A stretch of DNA of 64,000 nucleotides from JBHGXV01 sp041920505 (GTDB lineage: Bacteria > Bacillota > Bacilli > Brevibacillales > Brevibacillaceae), in assembly GCA_041920505.1 (NCBI GenBank), contig JBHGXV010000007.1, positions 1-64,000 on the forward strand, written 5' to 3'. Both the position numbers and the translations under genes were made by a program. Shown here piece after piece: positions 7,873 to 16,138 of the stretch. The stretch's first letter is position 1. Every line of letters begins with the position of its first letter. The notes under the pieces were generated by a model. It did no database searches. It was not told the DNA's origin and saw only the letters and a list, made by a program, of their open reading frames with translations.

Positions 7873-8661
7873 ATGCTCACGCTGAACAATGTGGAAGTGA
7901 TGTACGACAAGGTCATTCTCGTCCTGAAGGGGATGTCGATGCGCGTTCCGGAGGGAAAGATCGTCGCGCTTTTGGGCAGCAACGGGGCCGGAAAAACCAC
8001 CACGCTCAAAGCGATCTCCGGCCTGCTCAAAAGTGAAAACGGGGAAGTGACGGACGGCTCCCTTGAGTTTGCGGGGGTTGCCCTCAACGGGAGGGACCCG
8101 GAGGAAATCGTCAAGCGCGGTATCTTTCAGGTGATGGAAGGCAGGCGTGTGTTTGAACATCTGAGTGTCGAAGAAAATCTCATCGCGGGGGCGCACACTC
8201 GTCGCGACCGCAGTGCCCTGAAGGAAGACATGGAGCGCGTGTACCACTACTTTCCCAAGTTGAAGCTGTTGCGGACGCGGACGGCAGGCTACCTCAGCGG
8301 CGGAGAACAACAAATGCTGGCGATCGGTCGGGCGTTGATGGCACGGCCCCGCCTGATGCTGCTGGATGAACCCTCGCTGGGGCTCGCCCCGCTGCTCGTC
8401 AAGGAGATATTCAGCATCATCAAGCAAATCAACCAGGAGCAGGGAACGACCATTCTCGTGGTGGAGCAAAATGCCAGTGTGGCCCTTTCGATCGCCGATT
8501 ACGGCTACATCATGGAAAACGGCCGAATCGTGCTGGAAGGGGACGTGGAATCGTTAAAGGCAAACGAGGACGTTCGGGAATTTTACCTGGGCATGAGCGA
8601 CGGGAAGCGAAAAAGTTTCCGGCAGGTAAAGCACTATAAACGGAGAAAGCGGTGGTTGTAA
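7873..8661 (+). CDS. ABC transporter ATP-binding protein, LivF type
   Basis: Second ATPase of the importer, 262 residues. Walker A GSNGAGKTT is at about residues 35-43, the signature LSGGEQQMLAIGRALM and Walker B RLMLLDEPSLGLAP follow, and VVEQNASVALSIADYGY is the usual LivF C-terminal segment. LivF is usually about 235 residues; here the tail is longer and very basic (KRKSFRQVKHYKRRKRW). That tail overlaps the next gene by one base. It would form a heterodimer with the LivG-type ATPase. Confidence 0.9.
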   Translation: MLTLNNVEVMYDKVILVLKGMSMRVPEGKIVALLGSNGAGKTTTLKAISGLLKSENGEVTDGSLEFAGVALNGRDPEEIVKRGIFQVMEGRRVFEHLSVEENLIAGAHTRRDRSALKEDMERVYHYFPKLKLLRTRTAGYLSGGEQQMLAIGRALMARPRLMLLDEPSLGLAPLLVKEIFSIIKQINQEQGTTILVVEQNASVALSIADYGYIMENGRIVLEGDVESLKANEDVREFYLGMSDGKRKSFRQVKHYKRRKRWL

Positions 8662-9827
8662 TGAAAAGCAACTGCATATCCGAGTTGATCAGACACGCGT
8701 ACGAATCGGCGCCTGGCTGGCGGGACTGGTTTGTGCAACACGGGATTTACCCGAACGAGATAGAGACCGAATCCGATTTATCCAGGATTCCCGTCCTGCA
8801 CAAGACGGATCTGCCGCGCCTGCAGCGGTCAGCGTTCCCGTTTGGCGGCCTTTATGTGGGAGAGCCGGAACGAATATTCCTCTCCCCGGGTCCGATCTAC
8901 GATCCCCAATCGGCGGGAGACGATCCTTGGCGCTTTTCCAAAGCCTTGGCACATACCGGGTTTGCCAAAGGCGATGTCGTTCTCAACACGTTTTCCTATC
9001 ATCTCAGTCCGGCCGGTTTCATGTTTGACAAAGCGCTTCGCAGTCTGGAAGCGACAGTGGTTCCCGCAGGGGTAGGCAATACGGAACTGCTGGTGGGAAT
9101 GCTTCGCGATTTGCGGGTGACTGGCTACGTCGGCACTCCCAGCTATCTTAAGGCACTGATCCAACGTGCGGAGGAGTCAGGATTGCGCTGTGGCGAAGAG
9201 ATTCATCTTCGCAACGCTTTTTTCACTGCGGAACCGATCCCCGCGGATTTTCCGGATTGGTGCGCCGGGCGGGGAATCCACTTCGGGGAAGCGTACGGTA
9301 CGGCTGATGCCGGATGTCTTGCCTACCGCAGCCAACAGGAGACGGGCTTGCAGCCGGAAGAGAACGTGTTGATCCAGATATGCGATCCCGAAACCGGTGA
9401 GCCGGTGGCAGACGGCGACATCGGCGAAATGGTGATCACAGTATGGGATCACCAGTATCCGCTGATTCGCTTTGGCACAGGGGATTTGTCCCGCTGGCTC
9501 CCCGGACAGCCGGGCCATCGACTGGCCGGTGTGCTGGGGCGTATCGGTGACGGGGTAAAGGTGAGGGGAATGTTCGTATATCGCCAGCAAATGGAGCAGG
9601 TATTGGCAGGGTACCCCGATGTTCTCTGCTACCGGGCGGACGTTTTCTCTGACGGGGGAAAAGACGTGCTGCAAATCTCCCTTGAAGTTTCGGAAGCGAT
9701 ACCGAACGACCTTTTGGAAAAAATAAGTGAGCACCTGCGCCAGGTCTTGCGTGTGAAGGCGCAACTCCGCCTGGTGCCGCCAGATTCGCTGGATCGGACG
9801 CAAAAACCGCTTCAGGACCATCGATAA
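8661..9827 (+). CDS. Phenylacetate--CoA ligase-like AMP-binding enzyme
   Basis: About 388 residues, related to PaaK-type adenylate-forming ligases. Supporting segments are VLHKTDLPRLQR, the nucleotide-binding region SPGPIYDPQSAGDD, AFFTAEPIPADFPDWC, HFGEAYGTADAGCLAY and, near the end, IRFGTGDLSRW plus the hinge LGRIGDGVKVRGMF. The P-loop is degenerate (usually SSGTTG), so the substrate or activity may be altered, and it is shorter than PaaK (about 430). ATG 8661 overlaps the previous stop and is chosen over the GTG at 8652. It is the last gene of the transporter-ligase operon and is followed by a terminator. Confidence 0.8.
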   Translation: MKSNCISELIRHAYESAPGWRDWFVQHGIYPNEIETESDLSRIPVLHKTDLPRLQRSAFPFGGLYVGEPERIFLSPGPIYDPQSAGDDPWRFSKALAHTGFAKGDVVLNTFSYHLSPAGFMFDKALRSLEATVVPAGVGNTELLVGMLRDLRVTGYVGTPSYLKALIQRAEESGLRCGEEIHLRNAFFTAEPIPADFPDWCAGRGIHFGEAYGTADAGCLAYRSQQETGLQPEENVLIQICDPETGEPVADGDIGEMVITVWDHQYPLIRFGTGDLSRWLPGQPGHRLAGVLGRIGDGVKVRGMFVYRQQMEQVLAGYPDVLCYRADVFSDGGKDVLQISLEVSEAIPNDLLEKISEHLRQVLRVKAQLRLVPPDSLDRTQKPLQDHR

Positions 9828-9834
9828 CAAACGC

Positions 9835-9864
9835 GAGGACCTGCCCTTGTCGGCAGGTTCTCTT
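9835..9864. terminator. Terminator hairpin between ABC operon and DUF488 gene
   Basis: An 11-bp stem with one G-U pair (GAGGACCTGCC against GGCAGGTTCTC) surrounds a six-base loop. It lies between two convergent genes and could end transcription from both sides. Confidence 0.65.
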
Positions 9865-9865
9865 C

Positions 9866-10309
9866 CTATAAATGGACGACTTCAATTCGATTATCAAATT
9901 CCCGCAAATAATCTGTAACCAATTTTCGATGACAATGATGCGGTTTTTCCTCGCTACATAAAAAACACGGAATCCCGTCACCGATGATTTCCTTGATTCT
10001 GGTTTCGATTTTGCGTTCTTGCAACAAATCTTTGAAAACGGTTTCAAATTCGTTCCATGATATTTCTTTCTGTTTGATTGCCTGTAGCAAGCTCTCCGTC
10101 GGAGCCAAGGAAAGGTCGTGAATGTATTCAATCTGCAGCAATTCCATTACGAATTCCAGGTCATCCTTCTGGGCGAAACCAGCCAGTTGGGATGTGTTAT
10201 GTAAGCGTGTATCGACCAAACGGGTTACATTGTGTTGCTGAAGGAGCGATACAAATGACCTGAGGGATTTCTTTGAAAAGCCAATGGTTGTCACCTTCAT
10301 GGAGTTCAC
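9866..10309 (-). CDS. DUF488 family protein
   Basis: A 147-residue protein of the DUF488 family. Its marks are MKVTTIGFSKKSLRSFV at the start, LVDTR near residue 32, the segment IEYIHDLSLAPT, and the Cys/His motif PCFLCSEEKPHHCHRKLV near the C-terminus. The biochemical role of the family is unknown; the conserved DxR and C-x6-CHR residues suggest a metal site or nucleic-acid-related enzyme. The gene stands alone on the minus strand between two operons. The gene is AT-richer than its neighbours, which hints at separate acquisition. Confidence 0.8.
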   Translation of the reverse strand: MNSMKVTTIGFSKKSLRSFVSLLQQHNVTRLVDTRLHNTSQLAGFAQKDDLEFVMELLQIEYIHDLSLAPTESLLQAIKQKEISWNEFETVFKDLLQERKIETRIKEIIGDGIPCFLCSEEKPHHCHRKLVTDYLREFDNRIEVVHL

Positions 10310-10434
10310 TTCACTCCTTTAAAATCCAAGAGATTGAGCGGTTAGCCCCCTTTTTTCAGCCTGTTTCCATCATACCATCCTGGACGGATGAAAGTATATA
10401 TCCCTGGACTCTCCCCTTGAAACAGGTTTGATTC

Positions 10435-10468
10435 TTGACATATGATAATGAAAACCATTATCATTATC
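10435..10468 (+). promoter_or_regulatory. Promoter with overlapping Fur box
   Basis: A consensus -35 TTGACA at 10435-10440 and a -10 TATCAT at 10459-10464 are 18 bp apart. Between and over them lies GATAATGAAAACCATTATC (10444-10462), close to the 19-bp Fur consensus, with a further ATTATC half site behind it. Fur bound with Fe2+ would block the promoter of the iron importer that follows. Confidence 0.88.
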
Positions 10469-10525
10469 CATGTCCTTTCACAATGAATGTCATGATTCCT
10501 TGATGAATGGAAGAGGGGGTGCATC

Positions 10526-11557
10526 ATGTCAGCAGAGTCCAAATCATCCGAGCAAATGCAAACCCGCCCTATCCTTGCTTCGTTTATCATTCTTGGTGGA
10601 TTGATGTTCCTTGTTCTTGGATTGGCCCTTTCGATTTCCGTCGGCGCAGCGGACATTCAACTGCTGACGGTATGGGAAGCGGTCTTTCATTTTAACCCGG
10701 ATGTGACACAGCACCAAATCATTCAAGAATTGCGCCTGCCTCGCGCCCTATGTGGAGCGATGGTTGGAGCAAGTTTTGCTGTTGCGGGTGCGATCATGCA
10801 GGGGATGACCCGCAATCCGTTGGCAGATCCCGGCCTTCTCGGCGTGAATGCCGGTGCGGGCTTTGTACTGGCCCTTTGTTTTGCTTTTTGGCCTGGTCTG
10901 CCTTTTGTGTCCATCATTCTGTTGTCCTTTCTCGGCGCTGGGCTGGGCGCAGGGCTTGTCTATGGGATCGGTTCATTGGCCAAAGGAGGTTTAACCCCGG
11001 TCAGACTGGCATTGGCTGGCGCGGCCGTCAGCGCCATGCTTGTGGCACTTAGCGAGGGAGTGGCGATCTACTACCAGGTGGGGCAAGAGTTGGCCTTCTG
11101 GTACGCAGGGGGTGTTGCCGGAACGACGTGGCTTCACCTTACGATCATGTTCCCGTGGGTTGCCGGTGGGTTGATCGGGGCGTTGATGCTTTCCCGTTCC
11201 ATCACCGTGCTCAGTCTCGGGGAAGAAATGGCTGCCGGACTGGGGCTGCGAACGGGTCTTGTCAGGCTCGCGGGTTCCTTGGTCGTTCTGATCCTGGCGG
11301 GGGCGGCGGTGTCATCCGTTGGAATCATCAGCTTTATTGGCTTGGTGATCCCGCATGTGGCGCGTTCTCTGGTAGGAGTCGATTACCGTTGGATTATTCC
11401 TTGCTCCGCAGTGCTGGGCAGTTTGCTGATGGTTTTTGCCGATATCGGAGCCAGAATGATCAATCCGCCTTATGAAACCCCGATAGGAGCCCTTATTTCC
11501 CTGCTCGGAGTACCGTTTTTTCTCTACCTTGTCCGTAAGGAAAGGAGGGAATGGTGA
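10526..11557 (+). CDS. Iron-siderophore ABC transporter permease (FecCD family), first subunit
   Basis: Membrane permease of 343 residues with about nine to ten hydrophobic segments. The FecCD/BtuC signature LRLPRALCGAMVGASFAVAGAI, then MQGMTRNPLADPGLLGVNAGAG, is clear, as is GIISFIGLVIPHVARSLVG near the C-terminus, which contacts the ATPase. It would form the channel with the second permease. The ATG follows GAGGGGGTG at a good distance, and the gene lies 57 bp behind the Fur-controlled promoter. The exact siderophore cannot be told. Confidence 0.92.
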   Translation: MSAESKSSEQMQTRPILASFIILGGLMFLVLGLALSISVGAADIQLLTVWEAVFHFNPDVTQHQIIQELRLPRALCGAMVGASFAVAGAIMQGMTRNPLADPGLLGVNAGAGFVLALCFAFWPGLPFVSIILLSFLGAGLGAGLVYGIGSLAKGGLTPVRLALAGAAVSAMLVALSEGVAIYYQVGQELAFWYAGGVAGTTWLHLTIMFPWVAGGLIGALMLSRSITVLSLGEEMAAGLGLRTGLVRLAGSLVVLILAGAAVSSVGIISFIGLVIPHVARSLVGVDYRWIIPCSAVLGSLLMVFADIGARMINPPYETPIGALISLLGVPFFLYLVRKERREW

Positions 11558-12585
11558 TGAACCCCATACAGTCGGGAGCAGTGGAGCACAAAAGCAACAT
11601 TCGCGCAGTCAAGGTCATGGTCGTATTGGGAGCATTGATGATCACGGTCTTTCTCATCAGCATGAATACCGGATTTATCAAGCTCACGCCATGGGAAGTG
11701 ATCAAGACGCTGTTTGGAGCAGGAACGGAAAAGCAGGAACTTGTCTTGTTTGACTTCAGGCTTCCTCGGATCGTTCTGTCTGTTTTGGTTGGAGCGGGGT
11801 TGGCTGTATCCGGAGCCATTTTGCAAGGAGTCTCCCGGAATCCGTTAGCTGATCCGAGTTGGTTGGGGATCAATGCAGGGGCAGGCCTTGCGGTGGTTCT
11901 GTTTGTTTCCTATTATCGAATGAGCGAAGATGTTCCGGTTTTTCTCTTGCCGTTTTTAGCGTTTGCAGGCGCTTCCTTAACGGCTGCCGCCATTTACTCC
12001 CTGGCCTTCAGAAAAGGGCAGGGAATTACACCGACTCGACTCCTTCTTGTAGGAATTGCTGTTTCCGCAGGAATGAATGCCGCAATCATTGTCCTTACCA
12101 CTAAACTGCATCCGCAGAATTTCCAATTTGTTTTCATGTGGTTGGCCGGGAATATCTGGGGAGCGAGCTGGAAATTTGTGAGTGCATTGCTGCCTTGGAT
12201 CATGGTCCTGCTTCCCTATGTCATGGTTAAAGCGCGGGTATTGGATATTCTTCGTTTGGGAGAGCCGCTTGCGATTGGACTCGGAACCTCCACACAACGG
12301 GAGCGGATCAGACTGCTTGCCGTGGCTGTTGGTTTAGCGGGCTCATGCGTGGCGGCCGGAGGGGGAATCAGTTTTGTCGGCCTCATTGGCCCCCATCTGG
12401 CAAGGCGATTGGTTGGTCCGAAACACCAGTATCTGCTCCCCGTATCGGCGCTTGCAGGAGGGCTGCTTTTGATCGCTGCGGACACATTGGCTCGTTGGAT
12501 TTTGCAGCCTTTGGAGATTCCCATCGGCATTGTCGTAGCCGTTATTGGCGCACCCTACTTCATCTATTTGCTGATGAAGGCCTGA
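11557..12585 (+). CDS. Iron-siderophore ABC transporter permease (FecCD family), second subunit
   Basis: FecCD permease of 342 residues, partner of the preceding one. It carries FRLPRIVLSVLVGAGLAVSGAI, LQGVSRNPLADPSWLGINAGAG, and GGGISFVGLIGPHLARRLVG. The chosen start ATG 11557 is seven to eight bases behind AGGAGG and overlaps the previous stop by one base. An ATG at 11551 in the same frame is too close to that ribosome site. Overlap suggests coupled translation in the Fur-regulated operon. Confidence 0.92.
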   Translation: MNPIQSGAVEHKSNIRAVKVMVVLGALMITVFLISMNTGFIKLTPWEVIKTLFGAGTEKQELVLFDFRLPRIVLSVLVGAGLAVSGAILQGVSRNPLADPSWLGINAGAGLAVVLFVSYYRMSEDVPVFLLPFLAFAGASLTAAAIYSLAFRKGQGITPTRLLLVGIAVSAGMNAAIIVLTTKLHPQNFQFVFMWLAGNIWGASWKFVSALLPWIMVLLPYVMVKARVLDILRLGEPLAIGLGTSTQRERIRLLAVAVGLAGSCVAAGGGISFVGLIGPHLARRLVGPKHQYLLPVSALAGGLLLIAADTLARWILQPLEIPIGIVVAVIGAPYFIYLLMKA

Positions 12586-12602
12586 TGAATGGAGGGGATA
12601 GA

Positions 12603-13427
12603 TTGGGCCGTCTGTACACGAAGAACGTGGATATCGCTTACGGTGAGCATGTCATTGTCGAACAATTAAATCTGACCATTCCCACGGGGAAAATCACGGC
12701 TCTTGTCGGTGCCAACGGATCAGGCAAGTCTACGATTCTTAAGACGCTGGCGCGAATCATCAAGCCGAAAGACGGAGCCGTTTTCTTGGATGGGAAAGCC
12801 ATCCATAACCAGCCGACCAGGGAAGTGGCCAAGCAACTTGCCATTTTGCCGCAAAATCCAGCGGCACCCGACGGAATTACGGTTTTGGAGTTGGTGGGCT
12901 ACGGGCGGTTTCCCCATCAGAAAGGATTCGGCTCTTTGACAAAGGAAGACAAGGCCATTATTCAATGGGCGATTCACGTGACGGGAATCGGTGAATTTTA
13001 CGACCGCCCGGTTGAGCAACTGTCCGGAGGGCAGCGGCAGCGGGCATGGATTGCCATGGCGCTGGCCCAGCAAACCGATTTTTTGTTTCTGGATGAACCT
13101 ACGACGTTTCTTGATATGGCTCACCAACTGGAAGTTCTCGAATTGCTGAGCAAGCTGAATGAAGAGGAACAACGAACGATTGTCATGGTTGTTCATGATC
13201 TGAACCACGCGGCGCGTTACGCACAGCACATGATCGCGATCAAAAAGGGCAAAGTCGTTTGCGAAGGGACTCCCGATCAGGTAATGACAGAGGAAATGCT
13301 GCGTGAAGTGTTCGGTATCGAAGCGGATATCGTTCGCGATTCCAGAACAGGGGTACCGCTTTGTCTGCCGTACGGTTTGGCGTATTCGTCTATGGAACGG
13401 TCACATTCGCAGAAAAAGCGGGCGTGA
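12603..13427 (+). CDS. Iron-siderophore ABC transporter ATP-binding protein (FecE/FhuC family)
   Basis: Cytoplasmic ATPase of about 274 residues that powers the two FecCD permeases. Walker A GANGSGKST is at about 36-44, the signature is LSGGQRQRAWIAMALAQ, and Walker B FLFLDEPTTFLD is followed by VVHDLNHAARY with the switch His. A TTG start at 12603 is preferred because GGAGGGG lies five bases before it. The ATG at 12585, 18 bases upstream in the same frame, overlaps the permease stop and lacks its own site. FhuC-like proteins are of this length. Confidence 0.9.
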   Translation: MGRLYTKNVDIAYGEHVIVEQLNLTIPTGKITALVGANGSGKSTILKTLARIIKPKDGAVFLDGKAIHNQPTREVAKQLAILPQNPAAPDGITVLELVGYGRFPHQKGFGSLTKEDKAIIQWAIHVTGIGEFYDRPVEQLSGGQRQRAWIAMALAQQTDFLFLDEPTTFLDMAHQLEVLELLSKLNEEEQRTIVMVVHDLNHAARYAQHMIAIKKGKVVCEGTPDQVMTEEMLREVFGIEADIVRDSRTGVPLCLPYGLAYSSMERSHSQKKRA

Positions 13428-13488
13428 TTCGGGCGGTATGCAAGAAACGAATTTGTCATGATCAAACATCACGAATGGAGGATGCACT

Positions 13489-14442
13489 TTGATTATCAAT
13501 GGTCTCAGAAAAATTGGTTTTTGGGCTGTTCTTCTTTTGCTAATGGGTATGTTATCCGCGTGCGGCAACACTTCCGACAACGCGGCCTCTCCCGCGGACA
13601 GCGGAAGCGACACGATCACCTATGCGGCCGCAAACGGGGAAGTGAAAATCCCCAAAGATCCCAAACGAGTCGTCGTTGTCGCGGACAGCTACGTCGGCTA
13701 CTTTCTGGCGCTCGGCATCAAGCCCGTGGGGATCACCGACAGTGCCTTGAGCAATGTATACTTCAAAGGAAAAACAGATGGCATCGCGAGCATTGGCGAT
13801 GGCAAGTCCGTTGAAAAAATCCTGGATTTGCATCCGGACCTGATCATTACGTTTGCCGGAACGGAAAATATAGACGCACTCGAAAAAATCGCGCCGACGG
13901 TGGCTGTAGAGTATGGAAAGAAAGATTTCAAGGAGCAACTGCGGGAATTCGGCAAGATGACGGGCAAGGAAGAGAAAGCGAACGAGTGGATCGCCCAATG
14001 GGATCTAAAAATTGCCGAGCTGAAACCAAAGGTTCAAGCGGCCGTGGGAAATAAAACCGTCTCGATTCTGCAGCCGTACGCCAAAGGCATTTATGCATTC
14101 GGTCATAACTACGGACGAGGCGGAGAAATCATATATGGCGAGTTTCAATTAAAGGCGCCGCCGCTCGTACAGAAAGAAGCGATTGACTCGGGGAAAGGCT
14201 GGGCCACCCTTTCGCTGGAACTGCTGCCTGAGTATGCGGGAGACTACATGTTCACGAGCGCCTGGTCAGGCGATAACGCCGATCCACAGGTCGTCTATGG
14301 GAGCAGTGTCTGGAAAGGGCTTCCTGCCGTGAAAAACAACCGTGTGTTTAAACTGGACGCCAAGTCTTCCTTCTTTAATGACCCGGTTTCCCTGGAAGCA
14401 CAGCTTGAGTTTATCGTGGACAAACTGACACACAGCAAATAA
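13489..14442 (+). CDS. Iron-siderophore ABC transporter substrate-binding lipoprotein
   Basis: Exported lipoprotein of 317 residues of the FepB/FhuD-like (type III, helical-backbone) binding fold. The signal peptide ends in the lipobox LSAC with Cys near residue 25. The body shows RVVVVADSYVGYFLALGIKPVGIT, then HPDLIITFAGTENIDALEKIAPTVAV, the regular pattern of the family. The start is TTG 13489, seven bases behind GGAGG. It is the last gene of the Fur-controlled operon and delivers the ferric siderophore to the permeases. Confidence 0.9.
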   Translation: MIINGLRKIGFWAVLLLLMGMLSACGNTSDNAASPADSGSDTITYAAANGEVKIPKDPKRVVVVADSYVGYFLALGIKPVGITDSALSNVYFKGKTDGIASIGDGKSVEKILDLHPDLIITFAGTENIDALEKIAPTVAVEYGKKDFKEQLREFGKMTGKEEKANEWIAQWDLKIAELKPKVQAAVGNKTVSILQPYAKGIYAFGHNYGRGGEIIYGEFQLKAPPLVQKEAIDSGKGWATLSLELLPEYAGDYMFTSAWSGDNADPQVVYGSSVWKGLPAVKNNRVFKLDAKSSFFNDPVSLEAQLEFIVDKLTHSK

Positions 14443-14512
14443 GCAATGGCCTTTCCCGGAGAAGATGAAAAACGGCCCCATCATGGCGAGGGGTGTATAA
14501 ACGGCCGGTTAC

Positions 14513-14546
14513 CCAGAAAAACTAGTAAGCGTGATAGTTTTTCTGG
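14513..14546 (+). promoter_or_regulatory. Perfect 11-bp hairpin in the hsp20 leader, touching the ribosome site
   Basis: CCAGAAAAACT at 14513-14523 is exactly complementary to AGTTTTTCTGG at 14536-14546, with a 12-base loop. The right arm runs into GGGAGG (14545-14550), the ribosome site of the heat-shock gene. It is neither a GC-rich terminator nor a CIRCE or CtsR operator. It could be an RNA thermometer or a protein operator. Confidence 0.6.
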
Positions 14547-14559
14547 GAGGGTTGTCGAC

Positions 14560-14991
14560 ATGTCCTTGATTCCGTATGAGCCGTTTCGCCATCTGGAGTC
14601 GATGCGGCGGGAATGGGATCGCTTTTTTACCGGATTCCCGATGTCGCTGGATCGGGAGTTCGGGGTCCCGCGTATCGACTTGTATGAGACGGAGAATGAA
14701 TTGGTGGCCTCTTGTGAAATCCCGGGGCTGGAGAAAAAAGAAGACGTCCAGATCGACATCGAAGAGAATCTGTTGACCATCAGCGGCAGCGTCAACCGGA
14801 TGCACGAAGTGAAGGAAGACCAGATGCATCGAAAAGAGCGGCTGGTCGGCCGGTTTCACCGTTCGATCGCGCTGCCGGTCCGGGTACAGACAGAGGGGGC
14901 CAAGGCAACCTACAAAAATGGGGTGCTGGAAATACGCATGCCCAAACAACAAAGCAGCACAAAACGAAGCATTGATTTGGAGTTTCATTAA
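14560..14991 (+). CDS. Small heat-shock protein, Hsp20/alpha-crystallin family
   Basis: An ATP-independent chaperone of 143 residues that holds unfolding proteins. The N-terminal arm is MSLIPYEPFRHLESMRREWDRFF; the alpha-crystallin domain spans about residues 40-130 with the diagnostic PGLEKKEDVQIDIEENLLTISG and, at its end, ATYKNGVLEIRMPK. The start at ATG 14560 follows GGGAGG by nine bases; a longer frame upstream has no ribosome site. A perfect hairpin covers the edge of that site, suggesting post-transcriptional heat control. It stands as a single gene and is closed by a terminator. Confidence 0.92.
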   Translation: MSLIPYEPFRHLESMRREWDRFFTGFPMSLDREFGVPRIDLYETENELVASCEIPGLEKKEDVQIDIEENLLTISGSVNRMHEVKEDQMHRKERLVGRFHRSIALPVRVQTEGAKATYKNGVLEIRMPKQQSSTKRSIDLEFH

Positions 14992-15001
14992 ACAGGAAGA
15001 T

Positions 15002-15031
15002 GCCCGGGGGAAACCCGGGCGTGTTTGTTTG
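15002..15031. terminator. Terminator after hsp20
   Basis: GCCCGGG at 15002-15008 pairs with CCCGGGC at 15014-15020 around GGAAA, followed by a T-rich run. It lies between convergent genes. Confidence 0.75.
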
Positions 15032-15036
15032 GGCAA

Positions 15037-15228
15037 CTATGGTTCGTCTGTAGCGTCGTCGGTTTCTTTTCGGCGTTGGGACGACAGGCGGCCAGCGCGG
15101 CGAGCGGCTTCCCTAAGGAGAAATTCGATGTGGGTGTTGACGCTTCGGAATTCGTCGGCGGCCCAGCGTTCGAGCACTTCGTACAAGCCGGGATCGATCC
15201 TGAGCAAAAACTTTTTTTTGTTTGACAT
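15037..15228 (-). CDS. Small Arc-type ribbon-helix-helix protein
   Basis: A 63-residue basic protein. KKKFLLRIDPGLYEVLERWAADEFRSVNTHIEFLLREA has the Arc/MetJ pattern: a short beta strand (FLLRI), then two helices with the conserved P and the N-T-H turn. Such proteins bind DNA as dimers. It lies 16 bp downstream of the SPFH protein gene in the same orientation and is likely co-transcribed; this pair recurs in Bacillales. It may regulate the operon through the palindrome upstream of the SPFH gene, but that is inference. Confidence 0.75.
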   Translation of the reverse strand: MSNKKKFLLRIDPGLYEVLERWAADEFRSVNTHIEFLLREAARRAGRLSSQRRKETDDATDEP

Positions 15229-15244
15229 GGCGAACCCTGCGGCA

Positions 15245-16090
15245 TCAGTACAGCGTGCTTGCGTTGATCACGGGCTGCGCCGATTTTTCCGAAACGATCG
15301 CCACCATCATGTTGTTGATCATCGCCGCTTTGCGTTCTTCGTCGAGATCGATCTTGGCTTCATCCTGCAGTTTTTCGATGGCCATGCGCACCATGCCCAC
15401 CGCGCCCTCGACGATCAGTTTCCGGGCGGCGACGATGGCTTGTGCCTGCTGACGTTGCAGCATCGCGCTGGCGATCTCGGTCGAGTAGGCCAGGTGGGTC
15501 AAACGCGCCTCCAGCACCTCCACTCCGGCCACGCGGAGACGTTGTTGCAGTTCGGCGGCCAACTCTTCGGCCACTTCTTCGGAGTTGCCGCGCAACGAGT
15601 ATCCTTCCTGCTCGAAGGAATCGTACGGGTAGCGGCTGGCGACGTGGCGCAGCGCGGTCTCGCTTTGGATTTCCACGAATTGTTCGTAGTTGTCGACGTC
15701 GAACAGGGCCTTGGCCGAGTCGACGACGCGGAAGACGACGACGGCGGCGATTTCAATCGGATTCCCTTCGACGTCGTTTACTTTCAATTTTGCGCTGTTA
15801 AAGTTGCGCACGCGAAGCGACACTTTTCGGCGCACCGTGAACGGAAAGCTCCACCACAGTCCACTTTGCCGCCAACTGCCGAGATAGCGGCCAAAAAACG
15901 TCAGAACTTTTGCCTCATTTGGCTGAACCACAAACAAACCGCTGAACCCCACGCTCCCCAGCAGGAAGCTGAGCAGTCCCACAACCGGGTTGGTTTCGCT
16001 CAGTATCAACAAACCGCCCGCGACAACCAGACAGAGCGACAACAAAAACCCGACAAAACCGTTCATCACCCATAGCTTGCGTTCCGACAT
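15245..16090 (-). CDS. SPFH (band 7/prohibitin-like) domain membrane protein
   Basis: A membrane scaffold of about 281 residues. Two N-terminal hydrophobic segments (about residues 10-30 and 36-50) precede FVVQPNEAKVLTFFGRYLG, the SPFH opening, and the domain continues through RNFNSAKLKVNDVEGNPIEIAAVVVFRV to a long helical stretch ending LTHLAYSTEIASAMLQRQQAQAIVAARKLIVEGAV. SPFH proteins form oligomers that organise membrane patches. The start MSERK is chosen because GGAAGGAG precedes it; the frame is open 11 codons further. It is co-oriented with the ribbon-helix-helix gene behind it. Confidence 0.88.
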   Translation of the reverse strand: MSERKLWVMNGFVGFLLSLCLVVAGGLLILSETNPVVGLLSFLLGSVGFSGLFVVQPNEAKVLTFFGRYLGSWRQSGLWWSFPFTVRRKVSLRVRNFNSAKLKVNDVEGNPIEIAAVVVFRVVDSAKALFDVDNYEQFVEIQSETALRHVASRYPYDSFEQEGYSLRGNSEEVAEELAAELQQRLRVAGVEVLEARLTHLAYSTEIASAMLQRQQAQAIVAARKLIVEGAVGMVRMAIEKLQDEAKIDLDEERKAAMINNMMVAIVSEKSAQPVINASTLY

Positions 16091-16138
16091 CGTCCATCCG
16101 CTCCTTCCAGTGATATTCGGCATTGCTTTGATACTATT

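Noticed and set aside
6564..8114. Minus-strand open frame of 516 codons opposite the LivK- and LivF-type genes
   Set aside because: Antisense of two well-supported transporter genes; no protein family visible.
14918..16075. Plus-strand open frame of 385 codons opposite the SPFH and ribbon-helix-helix genes
   Set aside because: Both minus-strand genes have clear family motifs and ribosome sites; this frame is their complement.
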